DNA of 64,000 bases from positions 195,214-259,213 of the forward strand of contig NZ_CALYPR010000002.1 in assembly GCF_945277285.1 (NCBI RefSeq). Reading direction: 5' to 3'. Positions 56,464 through 64,000 of the stretch are shown piece after piece. The stretch's first letter is position 1; every line of letters begins with the position of its first letter. Origin of the DNA: an uncultured Bartonella sp. (GTDB taxonomy: Bacteria > Pseudomonadota > Alphaproteobacteria > Rhizobiales > Rhizobiaceae). The position numbers were made by a program, and so were the translations under genes. The notes beneath the pieces are model-generated. The model ran no database searches and was not told the origin of the DNA. It saw only the letters and a list, made by a program, of their open reading frames with translations.

Positions 56464-58092
56464 ATGAATAAATTATTGAAAAGATTAGTTATTGCTTCTT
56501 CCGTTCTCTCTGCATTAACAATAGGTACAAGTGCGCTCAAGGCAGAACAGCCTGTTTCGGGTGGGACATTGATCTATCTTGATAAACAGGTTCACAACAA
56601 TCTTTATTCGCCGCTTGCCGGCACCTATACCAATGGCGGCATTTTAAACCAGATTACCGACCGTTTGACCTATCAAAACCCGCAAACATTGAAGATTGAG
56701 CCATGGCTTGCAACATCATGGTCGGTCAATGATGACAAGACAATCTATACTTTCAAATTGCGTGAAGGGGTGACCTTCTCGGATGGCACACCATTGGATG
56801 CAACGATTGTTGCCAAAAATTTCGATACTTACGGTCTTGGCAACAAAGACCTTCACCAGCCGGTTTCGGAAGTGGTCAATAATTATGACCATAGCGAGGT
56901 TGTCGATCCGCTGACCGTGCGTCTTCATTTCAAAAAACCGTCTCCGGGTTTTTTGCAGGCAACTTCGACAATCAATTCCGGTATTGTTTCTCCGAAGACG
57001 CTGGCACTTTCATTTGACGCAATGGGGGATGCAACAAAAATTATCGGTACCGGCCCATTTTTTGTCGACAGTGAAACACTTGGCAAACAAATTATTTTGA
57101 AAGTGCGTAAAGACTATAATTGGGCACCGGAAAAGTCGCCGCATCAGGGGCGCGCTTATCTTGATGAAATGAAATATCTCACTGTTCCGGAAGATAGTGT
57201 GCGCATTGGCGCGCTCATTGCCGGACAAGCCAATTTTATTCGCCAATTACAGGCCTATGATGAAGAGCGTGTTAAAAAATCGGGCAATATTGTCTATTCG
57301 GTCGGTACGCGCGGCATTAATAATTCTATCATGTTTCGTCCGGACAATGAGCTTGTTTCGGATATCAAGGTGCGAGAGGCTTTGCGTGCGGCCACCAACC
57401 GGCCGGAAATTATCAAAACGCTTTATTCGGCGAATTATCCTTTGGCAACGTCGATTATGGCGCATAATGCATTTGGCTATTCCGATCAGAGCGCCAAACT
57501 CCAGTTTGATGAGGAAAAAGCAAAAAAGTTGCTTGATGAGGCTGGCTTTAAAGAAGGAGCAGACGGTATTCGGGAAAAAGATGGCAAAAAGCTTATTCTG
57601 ACAGCCTATGAAGCAGCCCAGCAACCGCAAAGCAAAGCCATGTTGCAACTGATTGCCCAACAATGGAAGCGCGTTGGTGTGGTTTTAAATGTCAAAGCTT
57701 ACGATGGCACCAATGCCGTTATAGATAATCTTGACCCGCAAAAGACACCTATTATACCGCATATGGTGGGGCGCGCCGATGCGGATGTTTTAAAAAGCCT
57801 GTTTTATCCGAAAAACCGCGATGCGCTTTTGCAAAAAGGTGGTTTAAGCGACAAAGTTGTGAGCTTTGTTGATAGCGATCTCAATCATCGGCTAGAAGAA
57901 ATCTCGGCTGAAACAGATCCGCAAAAACGCAATGACAAGCTGATTGAAACAACCGATTATATTCTTGATCAAGCCTATGCCATTCCGATTTTTGAAGAAC
58001 CGCAAGTCTATGGCGGCTCACCTAAAGTGAAAGGTGTCGGTTTTGAATCGGTTGGCCGCCCGAGTTTTTACAACACATGGATTGAAAAATAA
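56464..58092 (+). CDS. ABC transporter substrate-binding protein, SBP_bac_5 (peptide/opine) type
   Basis: A 542-residue periplasmic binding protein of the DppA/OppA class. Signal peptide MNKLLKRLVIASSVLSALTI, likely cleavage after SALKA. Cluster 5 features: LNQITDRLTYQNPQTLKIEPWLATSWSVNDDKTIYTFKLREGVTFSDGTPLDA, SDIKVREALRAATNRPEI, and GRPSFYNTWIEK at the end. Ligands in this class range from di- and oligopeptides to opines and nickel. The frame is open further upstream, but ATG 56464 starts the signal peptide and has AAGGA at 11 nt. First gene of an operon with two permeases and a dual ATPase. Confidence 0.92.
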   Translation: MNKLLKRLVIASSVLSALTIGTSALKAEQPVSGGTLIYLDKQVHNNLYSPLAGTYTNGGILNQITDRLTYQNPQTLKIEPWLATSWSVNDDKTIYTFKLREGVTFSDGTPLDATIVAKNFDTYGLGNKDLHQPVSEVVNNYDHSEVVDPLTVRLHFKKPSPGFLQATSTINSGIVSPKTLALSFDAMGDATKIIGTGPFFVDSETLGKQIILKVRKDYNWAPEKSPHQGRAYLDEMKYLTVPEDSVRIGALIAGQANFIRQLQAYDEERVKKSGNIVYSVGTRGINNSIMFRPDNELVSDIKVREALRAATNRPEIIKTLYSANYPLATSIMAHNAFGYSDQSAKLQFDEEKAKKLLDEAGFKEGADGIREKDGKKLILTAYEAAQQPQSKAMLQLIAQQWKRVGVVLNVKAYDGTNAVIDNLDPQKTPIIPHMVGRADADVLKSLFYPKNRDALLQKGGLSDKVVSFVDSDLNHRLEEISAETDPQKRNDKLIETTDYILDQAYAIPIFEEPQVYGGSPKVKGVGFESVGRPSFYNTWIEK

Positions 58093-58124
58093 TCATGGCT
58101 GGAAAGCAGATTTTCCCACCGTTT

Positions 58125-58168
58125 TTCATGATCCGCTCTTGCCTAGATTTTTAAGGCAAGAAGGTGGG
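58125..58168 (+). terminator. Nested hairpin between binding-protein gene and permease genes
   Basis: Inner 8-bp stem TCTTGCCT/AGGCAAGA (58137-58144, 58154-58161) and outer stem CCCACC/GGTGGG (58125-58130, 58163-58168). No T tract follows. It probably protects the upstream message from 3' decay, giving excess binding protein. Confidence 0.7.
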
Positions 58169-58311
58169 GCAATCTGACCAATTTGTGGCAGTCTTTTCCA
58201 AAAGCAAAAAAGCTGACAGTCGAATGGTGACAAGGCCTTCTTGTCGGAACACGAAAATTAAAAAAACCGTAATTGGCTGCCGACAACAGGCTAAAAACGA
58301 AAAAGGTTGCA

Positions 58312-59253
58312 ATGATGCTTAAACGAAGTCTCTATCGCCTGTTACAAGCTATCCTCGTGCTTTGGGCGGCCTTCACTGTAACCTTTATTTTGCTGCAGGT
58401 TCTTCCGGGTGATGCGGTTTTAATTAAATTTCTTAATCCTGAATATGGGCTTAATGCCAGCGAGATTGCTAATTTACGAAATAATTATGGCATTGATGAA
58501 CCAAAAATTGTCCAATATTTCAAAACTATAGGAAATTTTTTAACCGGCGATTTTGGCTGTTCGGTAGAAGCAGGGGTACCTGTTTCAAATCTCATATCCA
58601 CCAATTTGCCGGAAACATTGAAACTTGCCGGCTTGAGTTTTGTGGCGGCCGCCATTCTTGCTTTACTCATTTCTGTTTTATTCACTTTTGCACCTTTGCA
58701 ATGGCTGAGAAATTTTGTTTTCGGGCTTCCCGGTTTGTTTTTGTCAATACCGTTATTCTGGCTTGGTATCGTTCTGGTGCAGGTGTTTTCATTTTATCTT
58801 GGTTGGATATCGGTGATCATTCCCGGACCAGTTGAAGCAATGATTTTGCCGGTTACGGCCCTTGCCATACCTATTTCGGCTCCGCTTGCACAAATTCTGA
58901 TGCGCTCGCTCGATGAAATCGAATTGAGCCCGTTTATTATGGTCTTGAAATCCAAAGGGGCTTCGCGGTTGCGTATTCTCGTATGTCATTGCCTGCGCAA
59001 TTCTGCGCTTCCGGTTCTCACTATTGCCGGCCTGTTGTTTGGAGAATTGATTAGCGGCGCAGTGGTTACCGAAACGGTTTTCGGTTTGAACGGGATTGGC
59101 AAAATAACCGAAAAGGCAGTGCGTTCACAGGATGTTGGTGTGCTTCAGGCAATTGTGGTGATGTCTGCAGCGGCATTCGTTTTTATCAACCTCGTTATTG
59201 ATCTTTTCTTCTCTGTGATTGATCCGCGGTTGAAACAGAATGGCGGGAGATAA
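58312..59253 (+). CDS. Peptide-type ABC transporter permease 1 (DppB/OppB)
   Basis: A 313-residue inner-membrane permease with six predicted segments, DppB class. The N-terminus LKRSLYRLLQAILVLWAAFTVTFILLQVLPGDA is typical. The BPD_transp_1 part contains the EAA loop motif reading KSKGASRLRILVCHCLRNSALPVL, and ends FINLVIDLFFSVIDPRLK. Two in-frame ATGs (58312 and 58315) follow AAGG; the first is given. It is separated from the binding-protein gene by 219 bp with a nested hairpin, and from the second permease by 3 bp. Confidence 0.92.
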   Translation: MMLKRSLYRLLQAILVLWAAFTVTFILLQVLPGDAVLIKFLNPEYGLNASEIANLRNNYGIDEPKIVQYFKTIGNFLTGDFGCSVEAGVPVSNLISTNLPETLKLAGLSFVAAAILALLISVLFTFAPLQWLRNFVFGLPGLFLSIPLFWLGIVLVQVFSFYLGWISVIIPGPVEAMILPVTALAIPISAPLAQILMRSLDEIELSPFIMVLKSKGASRLRILVCHCLRNSALPVLTIAGLLFGELISGAVVTETVFGLNGIGKITEKAVRSQDVGVLQAIVVMSAAAFVFINLVIDLFFSVIDPRLKQNGGR

Positions 59254-59256
59254 ACA

Positions 59257-60114
59257 ATGAGTGAAAATAATTCTGCAGTCCCTTTACCCCATCGACAGAC
59301 TTCGGGAATCCCGAAATTATTGAAGGTTAATTTCGGCCTTGTAGCGGCCTTGGTTGTTCTATTGCTGGCATTTCTGTTTGTTGTCGCTCCTTGGCTTTTT
59401 ACTTCCTATAGTCCGGTAGAAGAAGTGGGCGAACATTTAACCGCACCAAGTTTTAAGCATTTTTTCGGAACCGATGAATTGGGACGCGATCTTTATGCCC
59501 GTATTGTCTATGGTTCTGTCCATTCGTTAAGCGGGGCATTGGCCGCAGTTCTCTTCGGTTTTATTACCGGTGGCCTGCTTGGATTGATGTCTGGAAGCCT
59601 TGGCGGTTTGGTTGATACACTTATCATGCGGGCCGTTGATGTATTGTTATCTATTCCTTCACTGCTTTTATCCTTAACCGTCATCACCCTTATGGGGTTT
59701 GGCAGTTTGCAAGTAGCGGTTGCGGTGGGCGTGACATCGGTTGCCGGATTTGCCAGATTGATGCGCGCTGAAGTGTCTCGCATTAAAAATGCTGATTATA
59801 TCGAAGCGGCTTATGGTTCAGGAGCAACATTTTGGCAGGTCATCTGGCGCCACATCCTTCCTAACGCCCTTTATACTGTTATCAGTTATGCGGCTTTGCA
59901 GTTCGGCCATGCTTTGTTGCAAATTGCAACGCTTGGGTTTCTCGGCTATGGCGTCGAGCCGCCAACGCCGGAATGGGGACTTCTTATTGCCGAAGGGCGC
60001 AATTATATTGCCACCGGCTGGTGGCTGACCACAATGCCCGGTCTCATAGTTATTGTGCTGGTTTTAAGTTTCAATCGCATCAGCCGCTTATTCAGCGCTA
60101 AAGGCAGGTGGTAA
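59257..60114 (+). CDS. Peptide-type ABC transporter permease 2 (DppC/OppC)
   Basis: A 285-residue permease of the DppC class with six segments. After a short cytoplasmic tail the first segment is VAALVVLLLAFLFVVAPWLF; the OppC hallmark FGTDELGRDLYARIVYGSVHSL follows; the EAA loop is EAAYGSGATFWQVIWRHILPNAL, and the end has GVEPPTPEWGLLIAEGRNYI and TMPGLIVIVLVLSFNRISR. It is three bases behind permease 1 and one base ahead of the ATPase gene, so translation of these three is probably coupled. GGAG lies 8 nt before the ATG. Confidence 0.93.
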   Translation: MSENNSAVPLPHRQTSGIPKLLKVNFGLVAALVVLLLAFLFVVAPWLFTSYSPVEEVGEHLTAPSFKHFFGTDELGRDLYARIVYGSVHSLSGALAAVLFGFITGGLLGLMSGSLGGLVDTLIMRAVDVLLSIPSLLLSLTVITLMGFGSLQVAVAVGVTSVAGFARLMRAEVSRIKNADYIEAAYGSGATFWQVIWRHILPNALYTVISYAALQFGHALLQIATLGFLGYGVEPPTPEWGLLIAEGRNYIATGWWLTTMPGLIVIVLVLSFNRISRLFSAKGRW

Positions 60115-60115
60115 A

Positions 60116-61732
60116 ATGGCGCTACTTCGTGTTCAGAATCTATCAGTTTGCTATTTCGACACTGGCCGCTGGAACGAGGTTACACATAATGTTTCATTTG
60201 ATCTTGAAAAAGGAGAAGCATTGGCCCTTGTGGGTGAATCCGGCTCGGGCAAAACCACTACAGCGCAGGCGATCCTCGGGTTACTGCCGTTAAACGCCCG
60301 AGTAGAAAGCGGAAAAATCCTTTTGAATGGTGAAGATTTGAGCCGCTTTTCAAAATCACGGTTGGCGGCTATTCGTGGCAAAATCATGAGCCTTATTCCG
60401 CAAGATCCGTCCTCTTCGCTGGATCCGCTTATGAAAATTGGCAACCAGATTGGTGAAATTTTTCGCATCCATAAAGCTTGCCCGTCGCATTTGATTAAGT
60501 CCCGTGTTATCGAGCTTCTCGACCAAGTGGGGCTGAGCAAGCCGGAATTGCGGGCAAACCTTTACCCTCATGAATTGTCTGGGGGAATGCGACAGCGTGT
60601 TTTGATTGCTATTGCCATTGCTTTAAAACCTGCTTTGATCATTGCCGACGAGCCGACGTCGGCTCTTGATGTGACAGTGCAAAAGCGCATTCTGGATCTG
60701 ATTGATAATCTTCGTAAACAGTCTGGCGCGGCACTTCTGATGGTCACCCATGATCTCGGGGTGGCTTCCGATAGGGCTGATAGAATCGTGGTAATGAATC
60801 GCGGTTGTGTTGAAGAAACAGGCGAAAGCCAGATAGTCTTATCATCGCCGCAGGCAGATTATACAAAAAAGCTTGTGGCCAACGATCCGTCCTTGACAAT
60901 TGTCGAACCGAGGAGAGAGCCGCCAGCTGAGGAAAAGACAATTATCGAGGTAAAAAACCTTTGCATTGATTATGCCGGGAAAAAATCTTTTCGCGCGGTA
61001 GAAAATCTTTCATTTGCCGTCAAGCGGGGCACCACCCATGCCATTGTTGGCGAATCCGGTTCCGGAAAAACCAGCACAATTCGCACACTTTGCGGTTTTA
61101 TCAAAGCCAGTGCCGGAACAATTAAAATCGACGGAACTGAGATGGCCAATCTCAAAGGAGAAGCTTTGCGCAATTTCCGCCGCCGCATTCAACTGGTATC
61201 ACAAAATCCTTTCGGTTCGCTTGATCCCCGTTATAGCATTGGCAAAATCATAGAAGAACCGCTGTTGAATTATCCTCACGGCAATAAAGAACTACGGCGC
61301 AATCGGGTTTTTGAACTTCTTGATCAGGTTGAAATGCCACGATCTGTTGTAGATCGTCTGCCTATGGGGCTTTCAGGCGGCCAGCGCCAGCGCGTGGCCA
61401 TTGCCCGCGCGTTGATTCTTGATCCCGATGTGGTGGTATTGGATGAAGCGGTGTCGGCTCTAGATGTCACAGTTCAGGCGCAGATATTGGCACTTCTTGA
61501 CCGCTTGCAGCGCGACCATTTTCTGACCTATGTTTTTGTCAGTCATGATTTGTCGGTTGTGCGGCAGATATCAGATAGCATCACAGTTTTAAAAGATGGC
61601 CACGAGATTGAAAGCGGTAAGGTCGAACAGATATTTACCCATCCGCGTGAAAACTATATACGCGAGCTCATTTCGGCCATTCCGGGCAAGAAAAACGCAC
61701 TTCACCAGTCGCTTTTAGGAGCCCAGTTATAA
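60116..61732 (+). CDS. Dual ATP-binding protein of a peptide-type ABC importer (DppD-DppF fusion)
   Basis: A 538-residue protein with two complete ABC ATPase domains. First: Walker A GESGSGKTTT, signature LSGGMRQRVLIAIA, Walker B LIIADEPTSALDV, H-loop VTHDLG. Second: GESGSGKTST, LSGGQRQRVAIARAL, Walker B VVVLDEAVSALDV (Glu preserved), H-loop VSHDLS. Such fused ATPases occur in GsiA-like and related importers. It completes a self-sufficient importer: binding protein, two permeases and this. No additional C-terminal oligopeptide-binding extension (DppD-type Cys cluster) is evident. Confidence 0.95.
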   Translation: MALLRVQNLSVCYFDTGRWNEVTHNVSFDLEKGEALALVGESGSGKTTTAQAILGLLPLNARVESGKILLNGEDLSRFSKSRLAAIRGKIMSLIPQDPSSSLDPLMKIGNQIGEIFRIHKACPSHLIKSRVIELLDQVGLSKPELRANLYPHELSGGMRQRVLIAIAIALKPALIIADEPTSALDVTVQKRILDLIDNLRKQSGAALLMVTHDLGVASDRADRIVVMNRGCVEETGESQIVLSSPQADYTKKLVANDPSLTIVEPRREPPAEEKTIIEVKNLCIDYAGKKSFRAVENLSFAVKRGTTHAIVGESGSGKTSTIRTLCGFIKASAGTIKIDGTEMANLKGEALRNFRRRIQLVSQNPFGSLDPRYSIGKIIEEPLLNYPHGNKELRRNRVFELLDQVEMPRSVVDRLPMGLSGGQRQRVAIARALILDPDVVVLDEAVSALDVTVQAQILALLDRLQRDHFLTYVFVSHDLSVVRQISDSITVLKDGHEIESGKVEQIFTHPRENYIRELISAIPGKKNALHQSLLGAQL

Positions 61733-62514
61733 TATCTCCGGTTTTTTAAAGCGCGGTTCGAGCTATTACCAGAAAAATACAGCTTTCGTCAGGTGAGCTC
61801 TTAAGTAAAGGTCAGATTTCTTACTTGTTGATTTTTCTTAGTTTTATGAGGAAAAATGCCAACATTTTTGAAAGACTGGCTTTCGTTCTGGTGACTAGCT
61901 ATTTTATGATGCGACAGGATTGTATTTTAAATAAATGGGCATTTTCATGTTTTTGTTTATATGAAGCCCTTCGGCTTTTGGCTTGATACTGTTTTAAATT
62001 CAACAAAAAAAGAAAATCACGAATTTGGGTGGCTATCGGTTTGGGAAAAGCGTTTTTTTAAAGCAAATCGGGGCGATCATATAAAAGGCTCGATATCTCG
62101 GTAACATAATGTTTATTTGATATTCTCAAATTTTTAAAAGCCGGCAAACAATTTTTTAAAAAGGTAAAAAATTCAAGATATGGTGGAAAATAGTGAATTT
62201 TTATTTTAACAAATTTCATAAAACAACGATTTATCTTATTAAAAATGCTATTTTTGAGAACAAAATTTTAAAACTCTTGTTGAAAATATCATGATTGCGA
62301 CTTTTCGACGCTTTGAATCAGAAAAAGTTAAGCGTAATAAGGGGTTATCAACATATGGCATTTGCCTCGTGCATTATCCGTGTGTTGAGAAAAGAAATCT
62401 AGCTCGGACGATTCGTAAATTTGTTGCGGGGGAGGCGCGCTTTTTGCTGCGTCAAGGGTTATATTACAAGAATTTTACTACCTTCGGGTATTAATTGTCT
62501 AAGGAAGTTTTTCA
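61733..62514 (+). other. AT-rich intergenic region upstream of sodC
   Basis: About 780 bp. A short frame at 62291-62494 has no ribosome-binding site and is unlike a protein. No terminator of the ABC operon was clear. The last 40 bp hold the sodC ribosome-binding site AAGGAAG. Confidence 0.5.
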
Positions 62515-63090
62515 ATGAAAAGATGTCTATCTGTTTTGGTTGTTTCTCTACCGTTGGCGGCGTTTTCTATGTCGATGACTGCTTTTGGTGAAAGTGGAGA
62601 AAAGACCTCTTCACAAAATTCACAAACCTTGTCAGTGGAAATTTTTAGGGCAACAGAAAATGGTCTTGGGCATCAATTGGGGACAGTTACAATTAGTGAG
62701 AGTCCTTATGGTCTTGTTTTTACTCCGCAATTGAAAGAATTAACGCCCGGACTTTATGCATTCCATATCCACACCAATCCTGATTGTGGTTTAGACAACA
62801 AGGATGGTAAAGTTACAGTTGCTGGGCTTGCCGGCGGTCATCTTGATCCGCAGCAGACCAACCGTCACTCCACCCCGTGGGATGATAAAGGGCATCTTGG
62901 TGATTTGCCGCCGCTTTATGTTGATGAAAAAGGCAACGCCAACCTACCTGTTTTATCACCAAAATTGAAAAAGCTCTCTGATGTAAAAGGGCATTCACTG
63001 ATGATCCATACGGGCCACGAAAATTATTCCGATCATCCGGATTCATCGGGTGGAAACGGTGCGCGTTTCGGTTGTGGTGTTATCCGCTAA
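62515..63090 (+). CDS. sodC: Periplasmic copper/zinc superoxide dismutase
   Basis: Converts superoxide to peroxide in the periplasm. The 191-residue precursor has a signal peptide ending near TAFG/ES. Metal site motifs: GLYAFHIHTNPDCG (Cu ligands His-x-His and disulfide Cys), AGGHLDPQQTNRHSTPW (bridging His and Zn His), HLGDLPPLYVDEKG (Zn Asp), and MIHTGHENYSDHPDSSGGNGARFGCGVI (last Cu His, disulfide Cys). The motif HTGHENYSD differs slightly from the usual HAGGDNYSD but keeps the ligand. AAGGAAG is before the ATG. It is monocistronic with a terminator. Confidence 0.95.
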   Translation: MKRCLSVLVVSLPLAAFSMSMTAFGESGEKTSSQNSQTLSVEIFRATENGLGHQLGTVTISESPYGLVFTPQLKELTPGLYAFHIHTNPDCGLDNKDGKVTVAGLAGGHLDPQQTNRHSTPWDDKGHLGDLPPLYVDEKGNANLPVLSPKLKKLSDVKGHSLMIHTGHENYSDHPDSSGGNGARFGCGVIR

Positions 63091-63108
63091 TTAAACTGCA
63101 AATAAAAC

Positions 63109-63136
63109 AAAGGCTCCGGAAGATGGGGCCTTTTTT
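63109..63136 (+). terminator. Rho-independent terminator of sodC
   Basis: Nine-bp stem AAAGGCTCC/GGGGCCTTT with one U-G pair, 7-nt loop, then TTTTTT. Confidence 0.87.
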
Positions 63137-63718
63137 ATAGCACTATTTTTGATAGGCAATCTAAATGGATTCTGTTCTTGTTTGCTTTGACAAAACGATG
63201 GGATAATCGTTGCCTTTATCAAGGCGGGGGACAGGCTTTTGATTTTGTTTGTCAAAGGCTTTGATATTGGCAAGGCCAATGTGGTTTTTTTAAAAATTTC
63301 GTGAAATTTTTTAGACTGGAAAGTGTTTTTCCATCTACCGAATTTTCTTTTGGCTTTGCTTTTCATTTTGTCTACATTTGCCTGCTCTGAACTTTTTTAT
63401 CACTTTGATAGCTATTTTTGATACCCGGTTATTCGACCCAACTGTCATTTTGATAATATCTAGAAACCAACGATAGAATTCTGGTTTCGTTTTTAACAAA
63501 GGTGCACTGGAAGACCTTTTTAACGCTGATTGGATTTGTTTCTCTTTGGAAAATTTGACGTTCAGGATTTTTCGATAGTCGTTTTTATCGTTACCGGTTG
63601 TCGGCTTTTGCTCTTTTGGGAACTTAGTTGTTCTGTTTCCGTTTTATTACCAAATCAGCAACCAATACGGTAGTTGCTAAATCCAAGCGGTCATCAGTCA
63701 GAAACAAGGAAGAAAACA
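63137..63718. other. Intergenic region upstream of the truncated HTH gene
   Basis: About 580 bp, no ORF with ribosome-binding site. It should contain the promoter of the next gene. Nothing else was recognised. Confidence 0.45.
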
Positions 63719-64000
63719 ATGGGTGTTTTTTGGGGACGTGACGCATTTTCTATTGCTACGCAATTGCGTGAATTACGCGAGCGAGCCGGTTTATCACTTG
63801 ATGAAATGGCACATAGTCTAGGGTTTCGTCATGCTTCCAGTATTGAACAATTTGAAGATGAAGAGAAAAACCTGAAAGATTATCTACCGGTAGAGTTTAC
63901 CGAAAAAATAGCTCGTGTTTTGGTTGGGCATGGCAAGCCATCCATTCGTACTGACGAAGTTTGGGCTTTGGCATCTCCTGACGCACGGGTGCGCCTTTTG
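63719..64000 (+). CDS. XRE-type helix-turn-helix protein, cut by window end
   Basis: From the ATG at 63719 a frame runs open to the end of the window (94 residues). It starts MGVFWGRDAFSIATQLRELR and has a Cro/C1-type HTH: LRELRERAGLSLDEMAHSLGF then RHASSIEQFEDEEKNLKDYLP. AAGGA lies 10 nt before the ATG. The continuation PVEFTEKIARVLVGHGKPSI resembles the linker of repressors that carry a C-terminal LexA-like peptidase, so it may be a phage-type repressor or a free-standing regulator. It cannot be decided without the next bases. Confidence 0.75.
   Translation, partial: MGVFWGRDAFSIATQLRELRERAGLSLDEMAHSLGFRHASSIEQFEDEEKNLKDYLPVEFTEKIARVLVGHGKPSIRTDEVWALASPDARVRLL

Overview
The window looks like chromosomal DNA of a moderately AT-rich alphaproteobacterium of the Hyphomicrobiales (Rhizobiales), most likely in or near Bartonellaceae/Brucellaceae. 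Pointers are the order yqeY-dnaG-rpoD, a UvrB with a roughly 150-residue N-terminal extension, trxB next to a VtlR/LsrB-type LysR regulator and an AbcR-like small RNA, greA next to an LpcC-type core glycosyltransferase, a Brucella-type ftrABCD iron operon and a BA14K lectin-like protein. A free-living or gut-associated Bartonella relative would fit, but that is inference from memory of gene neighbourhoods. No phage, transposase, CRISPR array or integrase was found.

Layout. 1-5 kb: partial lgt, a possible small RNA, ubiK, a YbjN-domain protein, a CsaA-like tRNA-binding protein, a DUF3008 protein and an EnvZ/OmpR-like two-component pair. 5-12 kb: a metallo-beta-lactamase-fold hydrolase, a BA14K protein, a cold-shock protein, uvrB and a secreted SH3 protein with a decaying 57-bp repeat. 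12-19 kb: greA, an LPS-core glycosyltransferase, lrp-type regulator, trkH, trxB, a LysR regulator and an AbcR/ar15-type sRNA with a LysR-type operator. 19-25 kb: aspartate aminotransferase, then a cobalamin-riboswitch-controlled ABC importer whose last gene is a pseudoazurin, then a second cold-shock gene. 25-31 kb: an SbmA/BacA-like exporter with a degenerate ATPase domain, and ftrABCD. 31-40 kb: carB and carA separated by a zinc metallopeptidase and a Tet-like MFS pump. 39-46 kb: yqeY, glsB/yeaQ-like, dnaG, rpoD, hlyU-like, ycgN-like and a SIMPL-domain protein. 47-56 kb: a CAT-anticodon tRNA (probably tRNA-Ile2), small conserved proteins, a YrbL-like protein, gabD-like dehydrogenase, an unrecognised secreted protein, a NiaP-like MFS transporter, tonB and a VOC protein. 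56-64 kb: a four-gene oligopeptide/opine-type ABC importer operon, sodC and a truncated HTH regulator.

How the parts fit. Metal and cofactor acquisition is a recurring theme: a B12-regulated importer, ferrous iron uptake (Ftr), TonB, and three copper-associated proteins (pseudoazurin, FtrB cupredoxin, SodC). Two operons place a strong hairpin straight after the gene for the periplasmic component (ftrA and the 56-kb binding protein), which would raise that component over its membrane partners. The regulatory highlight is trxB-LysR-abcR: a perfect T-N11-A palindrome sits near -65 of the predicted sRNA start, the classic position for a LysR-type recognition site.

Most starts were set by ribosome-binding-site position and family length, all by eye. 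No homology search or folding program was run.
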